Shown: in pieces, positions 23,061 to 33,564 of the stretch
Layout of the letters: the number at the start of each line of letters is the position of its first letter
Numbering within the stretch: position 1 is the first letter of the stretch
Origin: Lentinula raphanica
Taxonomy: Eukaryota > Basidiomycota > Agaricomycetes > Agaricales > Omphalotaceae
Direction: 5' to 3'
Length of the DNA: 64,000 bases
NCBI GenBank assembly: GCA_027919835.1
Contig: JANVFP010000014.1
Span: 372,001 to 436,000 of the forward strand
Notes under the pieces: model-generated
Databases searched by the model: none
What the model saw: the letters and a program-made list of their open reading frames with translations, nothing else
What the model was told of the DNA's origin: nothing
Translations under genes and position numbers: made by a program

Positions 23061-23775
23061 TCTTGTCGAACAACATCGAGAAAAATGTGATTTATTCGAC
23101 CTCAAGGCTCACTCGCTATCGCATGTTTTGACAGTTCTTGTATGTTTTCGGAGTCGAATTTCAACCTTACCGGTTATGTATTCGGACTCCTCGACCCTTC
23201 GACCGACTTGATCCAGAATGGTATAACGTCGAATGGGCGTTCGGATGTTTTTTTTCGCGCCTTGGGCTGGGTTTGACATCTAGCTAAACGCCACACACTC
23301 CGACAATCTCATCGTTGGAGTATTTCGCGAAGCAAAAACTTGAGCTCTCGCTTTCGCGCAGGCATTCGACGACTTCTGTAACCTACGTCAAGAACTTCTC
23401 AGCACATTCAGGTTCCAGACCAAGTTGGCGCAAAACCGGTGCAAGGGCAGGCATTCTGGGCGATGACCTTGATGTTCAGGGCCGCTTCTCGGAGTGACCC
23501 TGTTATTTAGAACATATCATTCATGGTTCAACTCCATTCATTTTTTCCTTGATGAAGTCGCCGAAAGTGTTCATTAGCTTGTAACCTACATGGTTACGAA
23601 ATTTTTTTCTGTAGCTTCTGATATGCGGGAATACGCAGTCTCACAAACCGCACATGGTCGTTTCCCACTTTCCTGTCAAAAGTTTTTCAGAATTGCCAAA
23701 CTATATATTACAGTCTCTGAACACTTTCGCTTTTGAGACCATTCCCTCCACTCCTACCATCACCCATCTGCGATC
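23061..23775. other. Intergenic region upstream of the DUF6534 gene
   Basis: No recognisable gene; short frames only. A TATA-like ACTATATATTAC at about 23700-23711 lies roughly 70 bp before the next start codon and may be its core promoter. Confidence 0.4.
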
Positions 23776-25506
23776 ATGTCTGCCTCTGCTGGAGCTACCG
23801 GTACCGCGATCATGGACGTGTCTTTGACGACCGGTGCTATTGTATGTGCTTTCATTCCTCGAACCTGAAGTATCTTGAGATTGAATGCATTATAGCTCGT
23901 TGGTTCTCTATTCTCTGTGAGTTCTCGGTAACAATGCAATCTACGAGGATATTCATCCTACGATCTAGTTCTTCACGATGGGGGTAGTGGCTGTTTGTCG
24001 TGGGTAACTTCGTTCGTTACTCAAGCATTTCACGCCGACCTTCGTTCTAGTTTGGATATATTTTACAAACTATCCCAAAGACCCGATCTACTTCAAATTG
24101 CTGGTGACCTTCATGGCCACTCTTGCCATCGTGGACACGGTGACAACTGGCTGTTGGGCATATCTATGGGCTGTCACACATTGGGGAGGTAAGTTCCCGA
24201 ACTCGTCATATCCACCCCAGTCCGATTTTGACATGTACGACTCAGATCCCACTATCTTTGCATACCTGCCAACCGTTTTCGTGATAGAAACATTCTGCTT
24301 GTATGGCGTCTACTTTCATCGATGATATCGTTCCTCACGTCCAGATCTTAGCGGAACCGCCTGTCTCACCAATCAATGCTTTTTCGCTTGGCGCTTGTGG
24401 ACAATCACCAAACGCAAGAACTGGTACCTTCCCCTTTTCATCATTTCCAATGGGTTAATCCAAGAAGGTGAGCGCAGCGTTGCTAATTAGCAGTTATAAT
24501 ACTGAAAACACCTTCTCTAGCTGTGGTGTTCTGGTTGATGAACCTATTCAGGACTGATCCGCTTCTTGCAAATCTCAATGCCGCATTGTAAGTACATCAG
24601 TCTCTGCCGCTTTTAGTACTCGAGACGCGTTGCTCACATACGTTATAGGCCCACTGGTAAGATCGATCGCGTATTTCGCTTCTGTCCCACTAACGAATCG
24701 ATGAAGGTTATGCTTGGCTGATTTGTGCAATGTACGTTTGCTCTATCTGACAATAATGATGATCGTACTGACTCCTTTCTTTCCAGTCTCGGAGACGCTT
24801 CAGTCACTGTAGGAATGGTGTACTACCTCCGTATCAAGAGCTCTCGCGAGATGGTGGTGAACGCGAACTCAAGATCGTGAGAATTCCCTTGATTGCTCAG
24901 AGTGTCTCTGTTAACTGTGTACGCAGAGTACTGAATGGAATTATTGTTCGGACGTTGCAGTGCAATGCTCTCGCTCTTCTCAGTCAGGTCGCCATGTTCG
25001 TCATGTTCTTCCTGAAAGATAACCCCAATGTTGGCGCCTACTTCTGTGAGTGTTATTATTTGATGACGGGAGGCATCACTAATGCAAGATTGTCCTCAGT
25101 CTTCAATGATTTCCTTGTCGTGAAGATTTATGCGTTCTCTCTTCTTCTAACATGTGCGTTTCAAGCCCCTCGCGCGCCATCGTAGTTAAGCCTCTAATTT
25201 CGTTGATTTCAGTGAACGCTCGCAAGACTATGGCCACCAAATTCGACAGCAGCCGGGGCGGAGGAACCTCCGACAACATTGCTCTCAGCAATGTGCAGAG
25301 CGCTATCAACCGTCGCGTACAGCTCCCCACGGAACCAGGCGTCGTCTCGATACAAGTACAGTACGTGTTCTCAGCCAACGCACCGTATCGCTCGACATTG
25401 ATCCATATTCCTATTCCTTAGCCAACAAGTCGACGTCGACGAATCTTGGAAACAAGACACTGCCAACTCACAATATTCCTCAGAACGTAAAGTCGACTAT
25501 GTCTAA
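23776..25506 (+). CDS. DUF6534-type seven-helix membrane protein
   Basis: A multi-exon gene typical of the large basidiomycete family of polytopic membrane proteins annotated DUF6534, of unknown function. After the start MSASAGATGTAIMDVSLTTG come hydrophobic helices and family-like segments: TNYPKDPIYFKLLVTFMATL followed by AIVDTVTTGCWAYLWAVTHW (about 24075-24187), the FAWRLWTITKRKNWYLPLFI segment (about 24385-24445), VVFWLMNLF, LGDASVTVGMVYYLRIKSSR (about 24784-24843) and NALALLSQVAMFVMFFLKDN. The hydrophilic C-terminal tail (KVDYV, stop at 25506) would be cytoplasmic in a seven-helix topology. Introns of about 50-60 bp are placed by frame continuity; some joins in 23840-24080 are uncertain. 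Intact as far as can be seen. Confidence 0.8.
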
Positions 25507-26713
25507 AGTGTAAAACAAAATTTTCCAAAAAGACCGGATGTCATGCTAGATAATTTTAAATCTAGCACTCACGTCCTCTCGTTCTTCAAAAGGATGTACA
25601 TAGGCCCGGGGAACAGACGACTGAGCAGATCAATTATAGACTGGGGCCTGGGTCCTGTATCGCGCGTATACCCTCTTGGACGGTTTTTGGATTCTATGTA
25701 TCACCAACTAGCATCGTAACAAACTCATAACAATCTTTACTTCGTTCAGTAATTCAGCATTCTTTTGAACTTCTTGAATGTGAAGCCTGGACTGTCAGTG
25801 TGGGTTCCACCCTCGTTTGTCTTATGTTATGATGGGGCAGATCGTCTTCGACGAAAGGGCACCGTGCATCCATGACCAGAACCATTAGGTGGGCTCAGAC
25901 TTGGACTCGATTCGATTCTCAAATCCAGAATCCACTACACTGTCGTAGTTCTCGAATTGATATCAACTCATATCCTTCCCATCTTGGGATCACCTTGTAT
26001 TTCCATGACATATGATATGTCTAACATAGGATTGAATAATGCATCTCCAAACTTCGACAAAAACCAGCGAAAACCACGGCATCCCATGATACCAGCTGAT
26101 ACTAGCGAAATAGTCCTTCCCTTTATCTCTTTAAGTTTAATTTCCTAGTCTCCAAAGTCAGGATAGGCCAGAATTTGTAGATTGATGATCCTTGAAGGGA
26201 TAACGCAAGACCGTCGATGCTATCGTTCTAACTGAATTACTACCCTGTAGTATTCATCTGAAGAGAAGGCCAGAATTCACGTATCTCGATTGCAATGAAA
26301 AGAGCGGCGGGAGGTCTTGATCTACTCCAGTTCCAACAGTGATTAGTTCCGCTATCACCACGTTCACGCTCAAGGACTCGCCATGCGATATAAAGGTTTG
26401 CAGGTAAAGACCAACACTGTGGCTCGTTCCACTCAAGGTACTTTTGCTGGCGGGACTTCGTGCGAACCTATGCAAGCTAGGTATCAACCCAGAACTACCT
26501 TTGGATTTCACAAAGTAACCGAGAAACCCATGATGATACAACTTGATAATTGCATTTGTATACGGGACTCTGTGCGAAAACACCAGCGTGAAAGTTATAT
26601 GTAGGAGCATTCTTTGACGCTGTTTGATATAACATCAACCAATCTATCGGTCGGCGATTGTAAGAACGGAGTTGTCAAGAAGAAAGATGGGGACCTACAT
26701 ACCATATTTTCTC
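25507..26713. other. Intergenic region
   Basis: About 1.2 kb between the convergent ends of the DUF6534 gene and the small minus-strand gene. Short frames (25957-26148, 26254-26610) overlap each other without motif or splice support. Nothing else recognised. Confidence 0.4.
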
Positions 26714-27187
26714 TCATTTCCCGCTATTCTCAGTCTTCTTTGCAGTACTGCTCTGGCTTCCCACCTGATCCACCATACCAATCGCCTCAGGGTTCCCGGA
26801 ACCACCTTTTGCCTTCTTTTGAGAGGTCTTTTGGCTACTCGCTGCATCCAGAGGTGATTGAGAACCCTTCTGCGATTTCGCTGCTTGAGCTGATTGGGAT
26901 TGAGGGTCATTCGGGTGAAGATTATCATCTTTGTGTGCGGGACCCTGCGAAAGTCGAGAATCTCTGCCTTCACCGTGAGCGAATCGTATGTGGAGCTGCT
27001 GCGCAGAACGCAGTGAGTAGTTTTGGCACGACCTGATCAAAGTGTTGGAATGGCTGTTGCGAAGGAAGCGAAAACCTTGGGTGGTCAGAGAATGCATACT
27101 TCCGCGATAGTATGGGCTGGCGATATGTAATGGATAGCAAGTTAGAAAGGTCCGGGTGCAACTAGGATTGGTTCTCTGGAGCCCCAA
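26714..27187 (-). CDS. Small, probably mitochondrial, hydrophilic protein
   Basis: An uninterrupted frame of 157 codons, or 127 if the second ATG (about 27097, MHSLTTQGFRFLRNSHSNTL) is used. That second start gives an Arg/Ser-rich, acid-free N-terminus typical of a mitochondrial presequence, followed by LRSAQQLHIRFAHGEG. The rest is Ser/Gln/Lys-rich and disordered, ending in GGSGNPEAIGMVDQVGSQS, a block that resembles short conserved basidiomycete proteins of unknown function. No enzymatic motif. The opposite-strand frame at 26614-27036 is judged its shadow. Confidence 0.6.
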   Translation of the reverse strand: MGLQRTNPSCTRTFLTCYPLHIASPYYRGSMHSLTTQGFRFLRNSHSNTLIRSCQNYSLRSAQQLHIRFAHGEGRDSRLSQGPAHKDDNLHPNDPQSQSAQAAKSQKGSQSPLDAASSQKTSQKKAKGGSGNPEAIGMVDQVGSQSSTAKKTENSGK

Positions 27188-27514
27188 ACGCTATACTTGA
27201 GATCGTCATAATGGGAGTCATCGGAAAAAATGACGACTGGTTTCAGGATGAGTCACTGTTCATGTTCACTGTTCACGTTCACGTTCAGGAAGCATGATGT
27301 GACTGGATAAGATTAGACCAGGGAGGTAATAAAGATATCAGTCATGAAAGAACGAGCGAAAGAACAAGCTTAGAGTCTGATCAGACTGTAAGGGGGGTGG
27401 GTGGGTGGCACCGACGAAGCTGTACGCGACGATGAGCATTGAGATATCTGAGATCTGAGAGGCAGGTTGTTGAAGTCACAGTAAGAAGAGATGGGCGCCT
27501 AATATGGCGCTTGC

Positions 27515-28283
27515 CCTCATCTTTGCCAGAGCTTTCACACCAGCGAAAACGAAGCAAAGTAGAGGTAGAGGTGGAGTAGAGGTGGAGTTTTAAGTAGAGA
27601 AGCTGCTAGGAGTAGATCCTACGATGCCTCTACCAAGCCTCTACTTCTTCGGAGTTCAAAGCACAAGTACATAAGCGCTCGCCGCAGTGCTGTATTTCGG
27701 CCACCACCGGCATTCGTGCTCGCCGCTTGACGGCGGGCCTGCCGAAAGCTTGAACACCGCCGACTGGACGGTACTCACTCTTCGAGGATCTGCATTTGCT
27801 TCTAAGTATCATCTTGGAAGAAACCCTCTCACTGAGAGTCCCAACACTACTAGCTATCTCCCAATACTATTGCCAGAGATTATAAATAGCAATATTTGGT
27901 GCTGCAGTCATCCGGCATTTCCACAGTCAGCAACTGAATGATTTCTTTTCTTTTCTTGAGACTTTGTGCAACGCTGCATAAATATGTATGAAGATGCATC
28001 TTCGAGGTTCGACGACGTCGTTCTTATCCGGCCATTGGTGTGAGCAAGGTACAAAGACCAAACGGCTCTGAGCGGCCGCCGGCAACTGTGTGATTTCGGC
28101 AATGTGACAGTGACTCCAGTTGATTCAGCTACGGTGGAGCTCTACTTTTGAAAGCCACCCTCAGAGTAGAGAGCGAAGCTCTACTTCCTACCTCTACCTC
28201 TAATCTACCTCTACTCTACCTCTACTCTACCTCTACTCTACTTTCATTTAAGTTGTCGCTGGTGTGAATGTCCTCATCTTTGC
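27515..28283. mobile_element. Non-autonomous DNA element with GTAGAGG subterminal repeats
   Basis: The direct repeat CCTCATCTTTGC (27515-27526 and 28272-28283) brackets about 745 bp whose ends are inverted: CTTTCACACCAGCGAAAAC on the left, and on the right the reverse complement of ATTCACACCAGCGACAAC. Just inside both ends lie arrays of GTAGAGG / GGTGGAGTAGAGG words (27557-27600) and their complements CCTCTAC (28180-28242), oriented outward-inward like transposase-binding repeats. The interior has no coding capacity of note. A 12-bp direct repeat is longer than common target duplications, so the exact borders are uncertain. Confidence 0.65.
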
Positions 28284-29070
28284 AAAGCCTCTTCCCAGAG
28301 AACTCGCATATCTATCCAATTTACTTGATTCACCCTGTTTCGTACTATGTAGCCCATTCACTTAAGATTTTACTCATTTCTCCATCGCCAACCATTGCCA
28401 ATGCTGTTCAACAGTGTTCAACCTGCTTTTGTCAGCTTTTGTCCACATCGATAGACATCACAGTGCTACTAGTACTATGATCAATCAGGTATTCATAAAG
28501 TGTCCATCGCGTTTTCTCCGAACTGACCAAAGATTCCATAGGAGAGATATCATTCCTTAGGTCTTGATTATACTCATTCCGAATTCATACTGAGATCCTT
28601 ATTCTCGAAACCAGGCCTAGTCTGGCACAAGTTGAGACAAGGAAGTTTAGTGAACAGTCAAGGCCGCACCCAGTAGTATATATGGAGTATATATGCTGGA
28701 AGGACAACAACTTGCGGGGGTTTGCTCTGGCGAGTCATTTTCTTCGAATTCAGTACTCAAGCTCAAGCTTAGTAGTTCATAATCTTTCACGATTCTTTGA
28801 ACTCAAAAGTTTTTGTCTATTCGTGCTTTATCCGCGATTCGAATATTGTATGTTTCTGGTGACACACTGTAAGCCATATAGTGCTTCTGATGGATAACAC
28901 AGGGCCGTCGGTTTACAGGCCTGAATTGCTCTCTATAAAGCTGGATACGTTTTGCCCCTCGTTCTTCATCCCCCACCACTGGACGGTCAAATCTCACTCG
29001 TAACTTATACATCTCTCTACTTTCTGGATTCCAAAGCCTACAACCGCACAGTGCTCAGTACCATTGCACA
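28284..29070. other. Intergenic region with TATA-like box
   Basis: Lies between the mobile element and the secreted-protein locus. A CTCTATAAAG box at 28931-28940 is about 135 bp before the ATG at 29071. The remaining short frames were not recognised. Confidence 0.4.
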
Positions 29071-30491
29071 ATGTGGATTCTGTTTTTGCCTGTCTTCTTC
29101 CTGTGTCTTGTCTTCTCTGCCTTTGCAGCTCCAATTCCTAGTAATGATCCAGTGCCGGTGAGTGATTTAATTCCAATAGCAATGGTTCCTATTTGAAAAA
29201 GAACCTCAGGTTGCCAAAATAAAGTCTGAGCCCATTGTTAGTGTTGCCAAAGTTCTACATGATTCTGCCAATAATACAGTGACGCTGGTGAGTTCCAATG
29301 TCAATGATTGCTATTTAACAAAGAACCTCAGGCTGCTGTACAGGAACCACTGATGGGCAAAGTGAAGTCCTTGGAGCCCATCATTACTGTCACTGAAGGA
29401 AGTATTCAGGCTACATGACGCAGTGGAGATTCTCCTTCCCTGGGTTGTCCAGGCATTGAGGCATTACCATATGCATCAGGAAAAATATTCTCATCTCTAG
29501 AGTCCCCAGAGATACCCCCCAATTCCTAGGTAGTCTCAGAGAGCCTAGAGTATCTGAGTTCTTTGAGGCTTCTAAAAATTCTCTGAGTGCTTTTTGGTGC
29601 TTTCAGGTGCTTTCAGGTGCTTTCAGATGCTTTCAGGATCTTTCAGGATCTCTAGGATGTTTTTGATCTTTCAAAGTTCACAAAAATGTCTGAGCAGCCT
29701 AGGAATTGGGGGGTATCTCCTGGGACTCTAGAGATGAGAATATTTTTCCTGATGTGGGTCCAGACGCGAAAGATCTTCCTATGGTGCCTGACCCAAACCT
29801 ATCCTTCAGAGTGCCAGACTGCATTGGGATGGTGACAGTCAATGGAACATCAGAGATGGATACAGTTATGCTTTGCAAGTCAGTTTCCCTGACGAGAGTA
29901 AAGATTTTGAAATCCTCCAGGGCTATTATATCTACATTGTATAGGACTTAGCACTCAGACCAAAGGACCCATTCAGAGCAGCAAATGTTACTCAACTTGC
30001 CGGCGCTGTTTATAGAGATCCTTGGTACCCTGTCGAACGCTTTGTTTTCTCTCGAGGAAATTATGTAAGTTTTTGAGACGCTATATAGCAATTGCCTCAC
30101 ACTGACAGTGATTATAAAATAGTCCTTTGGCAACTGGGATGAGCTCAAAAAGTCACATAGATTCAATCTCAGGCAGTTGAAATGGAAGGAGAATCCTCAA
30201 CCGCTCCAGATCAGCAATTATTGTCTGAACAGAAAACGAGATTTCTTGTTCCAAGAAAAGACTCTGGAGGGTTACAAGCAGTATAACTCGGCCAGCTGGA
30301 CAGACAGGGCTAGTAAGGACAAGGCAGTTGGCTGGACGGACAAGGCTAAGGACAAGACAGTCAGCTGGACGGACAGGGCTAAGGACAGGGCAGTCAGCTG
30401 GAAGGATAGGGCTAAGGACAAAGGGAAGGGCATGGTGAAGAAAGTATTTGGTAAAGGTGGGAGTACAGGGGGCTTGCAAAATGGTGCTTGA
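29071..30491 (+). CDS. Secreted repeat-protein locus interrupted by a fold-back element; integrity doubtful
   Basis: Exon 1 (29071-29157) encodes a signal peptide (MWILFLPVFFLCLVFSAFA). Exons 29210-29287 and 29332-29418 encode related blocks (VAKIKSEPIVSV, GKVKSLEPIITV) and end at a TGA at 29416-29418, possibly a complete 83-residue protein. Downstream of the fold-back element coding-like sequence resumes: LHWDGDSQWNIRDGYSYALQ, FRAANVTQLAGAVYRDPWYP, then after an intron FGNWDELKKSHRFNLRQLKW and four WTDRAKDK-type repeats to a stop at 30491. An in-frame TAG at about 29942-29944 separates two of these parts unless a candidate 54-bp intron (GTAAAG...CTTAG) is removed. So this is either one gene damaged or re-spliced around the insertion, or a small secreted gene plus a second partial gene. 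Function unknown. Confidence 0.5.
29474..29754. mobile_element. Fold-back MITE, 281 bp, with 57-bp inverted repeats
   Basis: Left arm 29474-29530 starts CATCAGGAAAAATATTCTC and ends CCAATTCCTAGG; the right arm 29698-29754 is its reverse complement with about two mismatches. The loop carries about five tandem copies of the 10-mer GTGCTTTCAG or variants (29596-29650). No clear target-site duplication longer than the dinucleotide TG was found, so the superfamily is unassigned. It lies within the secreted-protein locus; transcripts crossing it would form a long hairpin. Confidence 0.8.
30292..30424 (+). repeat. 33-bp coding tandem repeat, about four copies
   Basis: Four in-frame copies of roughly AGCTGGACGGACAGGGCTAA followed by GGACA(A/G)GGCAGTC encode WTDRASKDKAVG, WTDKAKDKTVS, WTDRAKDRAVS and WKDRAKDKGKG. 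Substitutions are mostly conservative, which suggests that the repeat has been read as protein. Confidence 0.8.
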
Positions 30492-31359
30492 AGCTTGAAG
30501 CTTGAAAGGTTGTGTGTATGTTAGTCAACTGTCACCGCAGTCTTTCACTTGATATCTTTGCTTCCATAACTCGTCAATCCTATTTCGTCTTTGTCTCGCC
30601 ATTATACTACTGTTCTTGAGGCATACACTTCAGAATATGAGCCGCTAAGGATACAAGATTTGATGATTCAAAGGAATTCACTTGCCATGCTATAATGGTA
30701 GGAACAGCCATTTTCTATGGGGGCAGTGAGGGGGATGAATTTGACACTCAGAGGAAACTGTTAAATATGTGGGGCTGGCTACACAATACTCTATGCTTAA
30801 CATCCCAATCATAAATGACTTGAGAAAGGCTTAAGATTGGAGGTTGCGAATCATGATGCATGGGCCTTGTCTTGGGTGCCTCAAGGAGTCATTTCTGGAT
30901 GAGCTGCTTCAACCACAACTTAGTATCAGGAAGGATCTTCTCAGCCATCAGCACTATCATTGGAGTCTTGCACCAAAGCTTCATCCTCCTCAAAACTCCA
31001 TTGAATGACTTTACGGCCACCGCTCTTCCGGTCATTCTGAGGGAAAACTGCTGATCCTATCTACTGTGCAAAAAACATACATATGATCAAGTAACATATC
31101 TGATCCTATCTCATCTCGTTGCTCCCAATATCAAGCCTGAGAAAGAGGATTACTGGAGAGGTACCGCTTCCCACTAAGTAACTGTAGGCCGCCCGTCGCG
31201 TCTTCTCTAATACGATGAAAGATACCATTCCTGAGGCCTTGACTCGGCTTGAAGGAGCGATAGGAGCTTCTCTAACGGCGCTTGTTACTTAGCGCTTTTA
31301 ACTTTAGCGCCGGTTTAGCTCTTAGTCAGCTTTATCATGAAGTTACCTCCTCCAAGCTC
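30492..31359. other. Intergenic region
   Basis: Holds the 3' flank of the repeat protein (with a short AAGCTTG tandem at 30490-30507) and the promoter of the next gene. The frame 30860-31054 has no motif. Nothing else recognised. Confidence 0.35.
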
Positions 31360-32119
31360 ATGTTTCTAAAACCTCTTACCTCTCACTGTTTGGCATCATG
31401 CAGCTACCTTGCCAATACTGTTAGACACTCCTCCTGGTCTGCTGCTTCCTCTCAAAGGGCAAAACAACATTCATGGCGCGGAGGACAAAACCTATCAGAA
31501 CGATACGTTCGATTGGAAAAGTCCCTTCGAGGGAAGTCAACTTTAGAGTCCGAGTCTGAACATCTGCGTCAGTCAACACCGATCCTGGGATCAACAAGTG
31601 GGAGGCCAGATACAAGTGATGAAGAAGCCTTCCTGTTCAGAGGGATTGTTATACCGGAAAAGCCAAAAGAACCTCAATCCGATGGTGTGTATCATATTCT
31701 CGTTCTATGTGCTTGCTTTCATCCTGTCATCCAGAATGCTGTATGTCGGGATGTGCTGTATGTGTATATGACCTATACGAAGACTCGCTCAATGCATACC
31801 GCGAAGCCGTCGCGAAAGTTGCTGCTACACTTACCGGCATGGGAGTCCCAAAGGCGGATTGGCCTCGGGAATTACTAGCAAACGACTCAGACATCGAGAT
31901 GGGACGCAGTAAGGATGTGACTCTCAGCGTGTTTGAACAAATGGAGCTGGAAATCCAGCGGCGAAAGCAAGCCAAGCTGGATTTAAGTGGTACTTTGTCT
32001 TCAGAATCATTCAAGAGCTCGGAACGAAGACGGTCCTTGGTACTCTACTCGCACTTTCTGGTCTACTCCACCTGATTCATTTTCAGGACAGGCAGGAAAA
32101 GGATCCTCTTCGCAATTGA
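31360..32119 (+). CDS. Oxidoreductase-like domain protein (OXLD1-like), probably mitochondrial
   Basis: Exon 1 (31360-31684) begins MFLKPLTSHCLASCSYLANT, a presequence-like N-terminus without acidic residues, and ends in FRGIVIPEKPKEPQSD. After a 50-bp intron, exon 2 (31735 onward) gives ECCMSGCAVCVYDLYEDSLN, the cysteine-rich motif of the oxidoreductase-like N-terminal domain (PF09791), usually PP..P..(D/E)CC.SGC..CV.D.Y. The 3' end has two readings: an unspliced frame stopping at 32075, or removal of a 49-50 bp intron (GTACTC...TTCAG, about 32041-32090) giving a basic C-terminus and a stop at 32119. The biochemical role of this family is not established; mitochondrial location is inferred. 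Confidence 0.75.
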
Positions 32120-32769
32120 ACTACATCGAAATATATGATGGTCTCAGATGGCTGATATTTTGGAATAGATGATTGAACCTTCGGAAATGAGGTGCGAGAA
32201 TTCGTTGAACGAGATGTGTTCGAACGAAAAACATGTTATACTAGGATATGCGTGAGTTCGGGGTTATCCTTGAGATATCTTGCGTTCAGACGCGGAATTT
32301 GGAAACATGAACGACAAACTCGAGCCTCGTATGGGCATATCTACATGTCTAGTAGACACTCAAACGCCGAAAGATAGCGCACAAGATGAAGATACACACA
32401 GTATGTCGAGTAATCTGAAGGCTGCGAGTAACTCATGAACGTTGTTGAACGTTCGAACTTGTAACTTTTCCAAAGAAATCCTGTGATAGACTATTGTCGC
32501 TGCCTTGATGAAGTCTTCCACCGAGTTCCACCGTTAGCGCGTATCAATATATGAATCAGGCTCGAGTGTGTATATGTATCTCGTGTATCGTGCCAGCAAT
32601 AGAAAATAAGCTTGAGGCTGCTTGAGCACAGTGGAGGACTCAGGAGGCTTGAGGCCTGGCCTAACATCGTAATCCGGCCCGAAGATAGTCACAGCTTTGA
32701 TCGGTCTCACGCTCCAACACCAGCAGCAAACTAGTCGACGCACATCCTCAAGACCACGACCAGGAAAAA
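32120..32769. other. Intergenic region / eL37 promoter
   Basis: Contains no recognisable gene; the 32534-32743 minus frame is short and unassigned. A pyrimidine/purine-mixed leader ends in AGGAAAAAATG at the eL37 start. Confidence 0.35.
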
Positions 32770-33564
32770 ATGGTCAGTCCGTTCATCAGTATTGCTTCTC
32801 GGAATATCTCTGGTGCTGTTCGACACAAACTGGGACTTTGTGGAAGAGATAGGGTTCAACGAGGGCTGGATTGCAAGTTGGAACTTTGGATGAGGTTTTT
32901 CACTTTGATGTCGATGGATGGATGACTGGTTTGGAATTGCTTGCTACGAGATGTCAAGCTGTTTGCACCAGAGATATATCTTCATGAAGTCCAGGTTGTT
33001 TCAACGTACTGATGGTTTTTTTCTACTTCCATAGACCAAAGGTTCGTTTGTTACGATAATCACCCTCCTCTCTAATGCGGTCTGTTTTTTATTCAAAATT
33101 GGATAGGAACATCGTCGTTCGGGTGCGTGCTATATCATGACAATCGTAAAATCTCCAACCTGATTAACTCTTTCTGCTCATAATGTAGTAAGCGACACAC
33201 CAAGTCCCACACGCTTTGCAGACGATGCGGTAACAGGGCCTTCCACAGGCAACACAAGAGTTGGCTGCTTTCTCCACTGGATGCGTTCAATCCTCACTTA
33301 TACGTTCCTTTGTTCTTTGCAGCCTGTGCATCTTGCGGCTACCCTTCCGCAAAGATCAGATCATATGAATGGGGTCAGAAGGCCAAGCGCAGAAAGACCA
33401 CTGGAACGGGTCGTATGAGGTACCTCAAAGATGTCTCGCGTCGCTTCAAAAATGGGTTCCGGTGAGTACTATGCTGGGTTTGATCATTTGCTGCTTGTTC
33501 ACTGTCATGTTATAGGGAGAACACGACCGCCAAAAAGCGCTCTAAACCTACCGCTGAAGCATAA
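32770..33564 (+). CDS. RPL37: 60S ribosomal protein eL37
   Basis: A structural protein of the large ribosomal subunit with a C4 zinc ribbon. Six exons join in frame to 94 residues: 32770-32772 (ATG alone), 33035-33041, 33107-33122, 33189-33259, 33323-33461, 33516-33564. They read [20 protein letters not shown], then [37 protein letters not shown] and, at the end, [18 protein letters not shown]. The four zinc cysteines (C-x2-C ... C-x2-C) are present. The first intron directly follows the start codon (ATG|GTCAGT) and is the longest, about 262 bp, a common site for regulatory introns in ribosomal-protein genes. Intact. Confidence 0.97.

Noticed and set aside
27385..27412. G-rich run GGGGGGTGGGTGGGTGG as a G-quadruplex
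   Set aside because: Only three clean G3 tracts with proper loops; the last tract has two G, so it falls short of the usual pattern.
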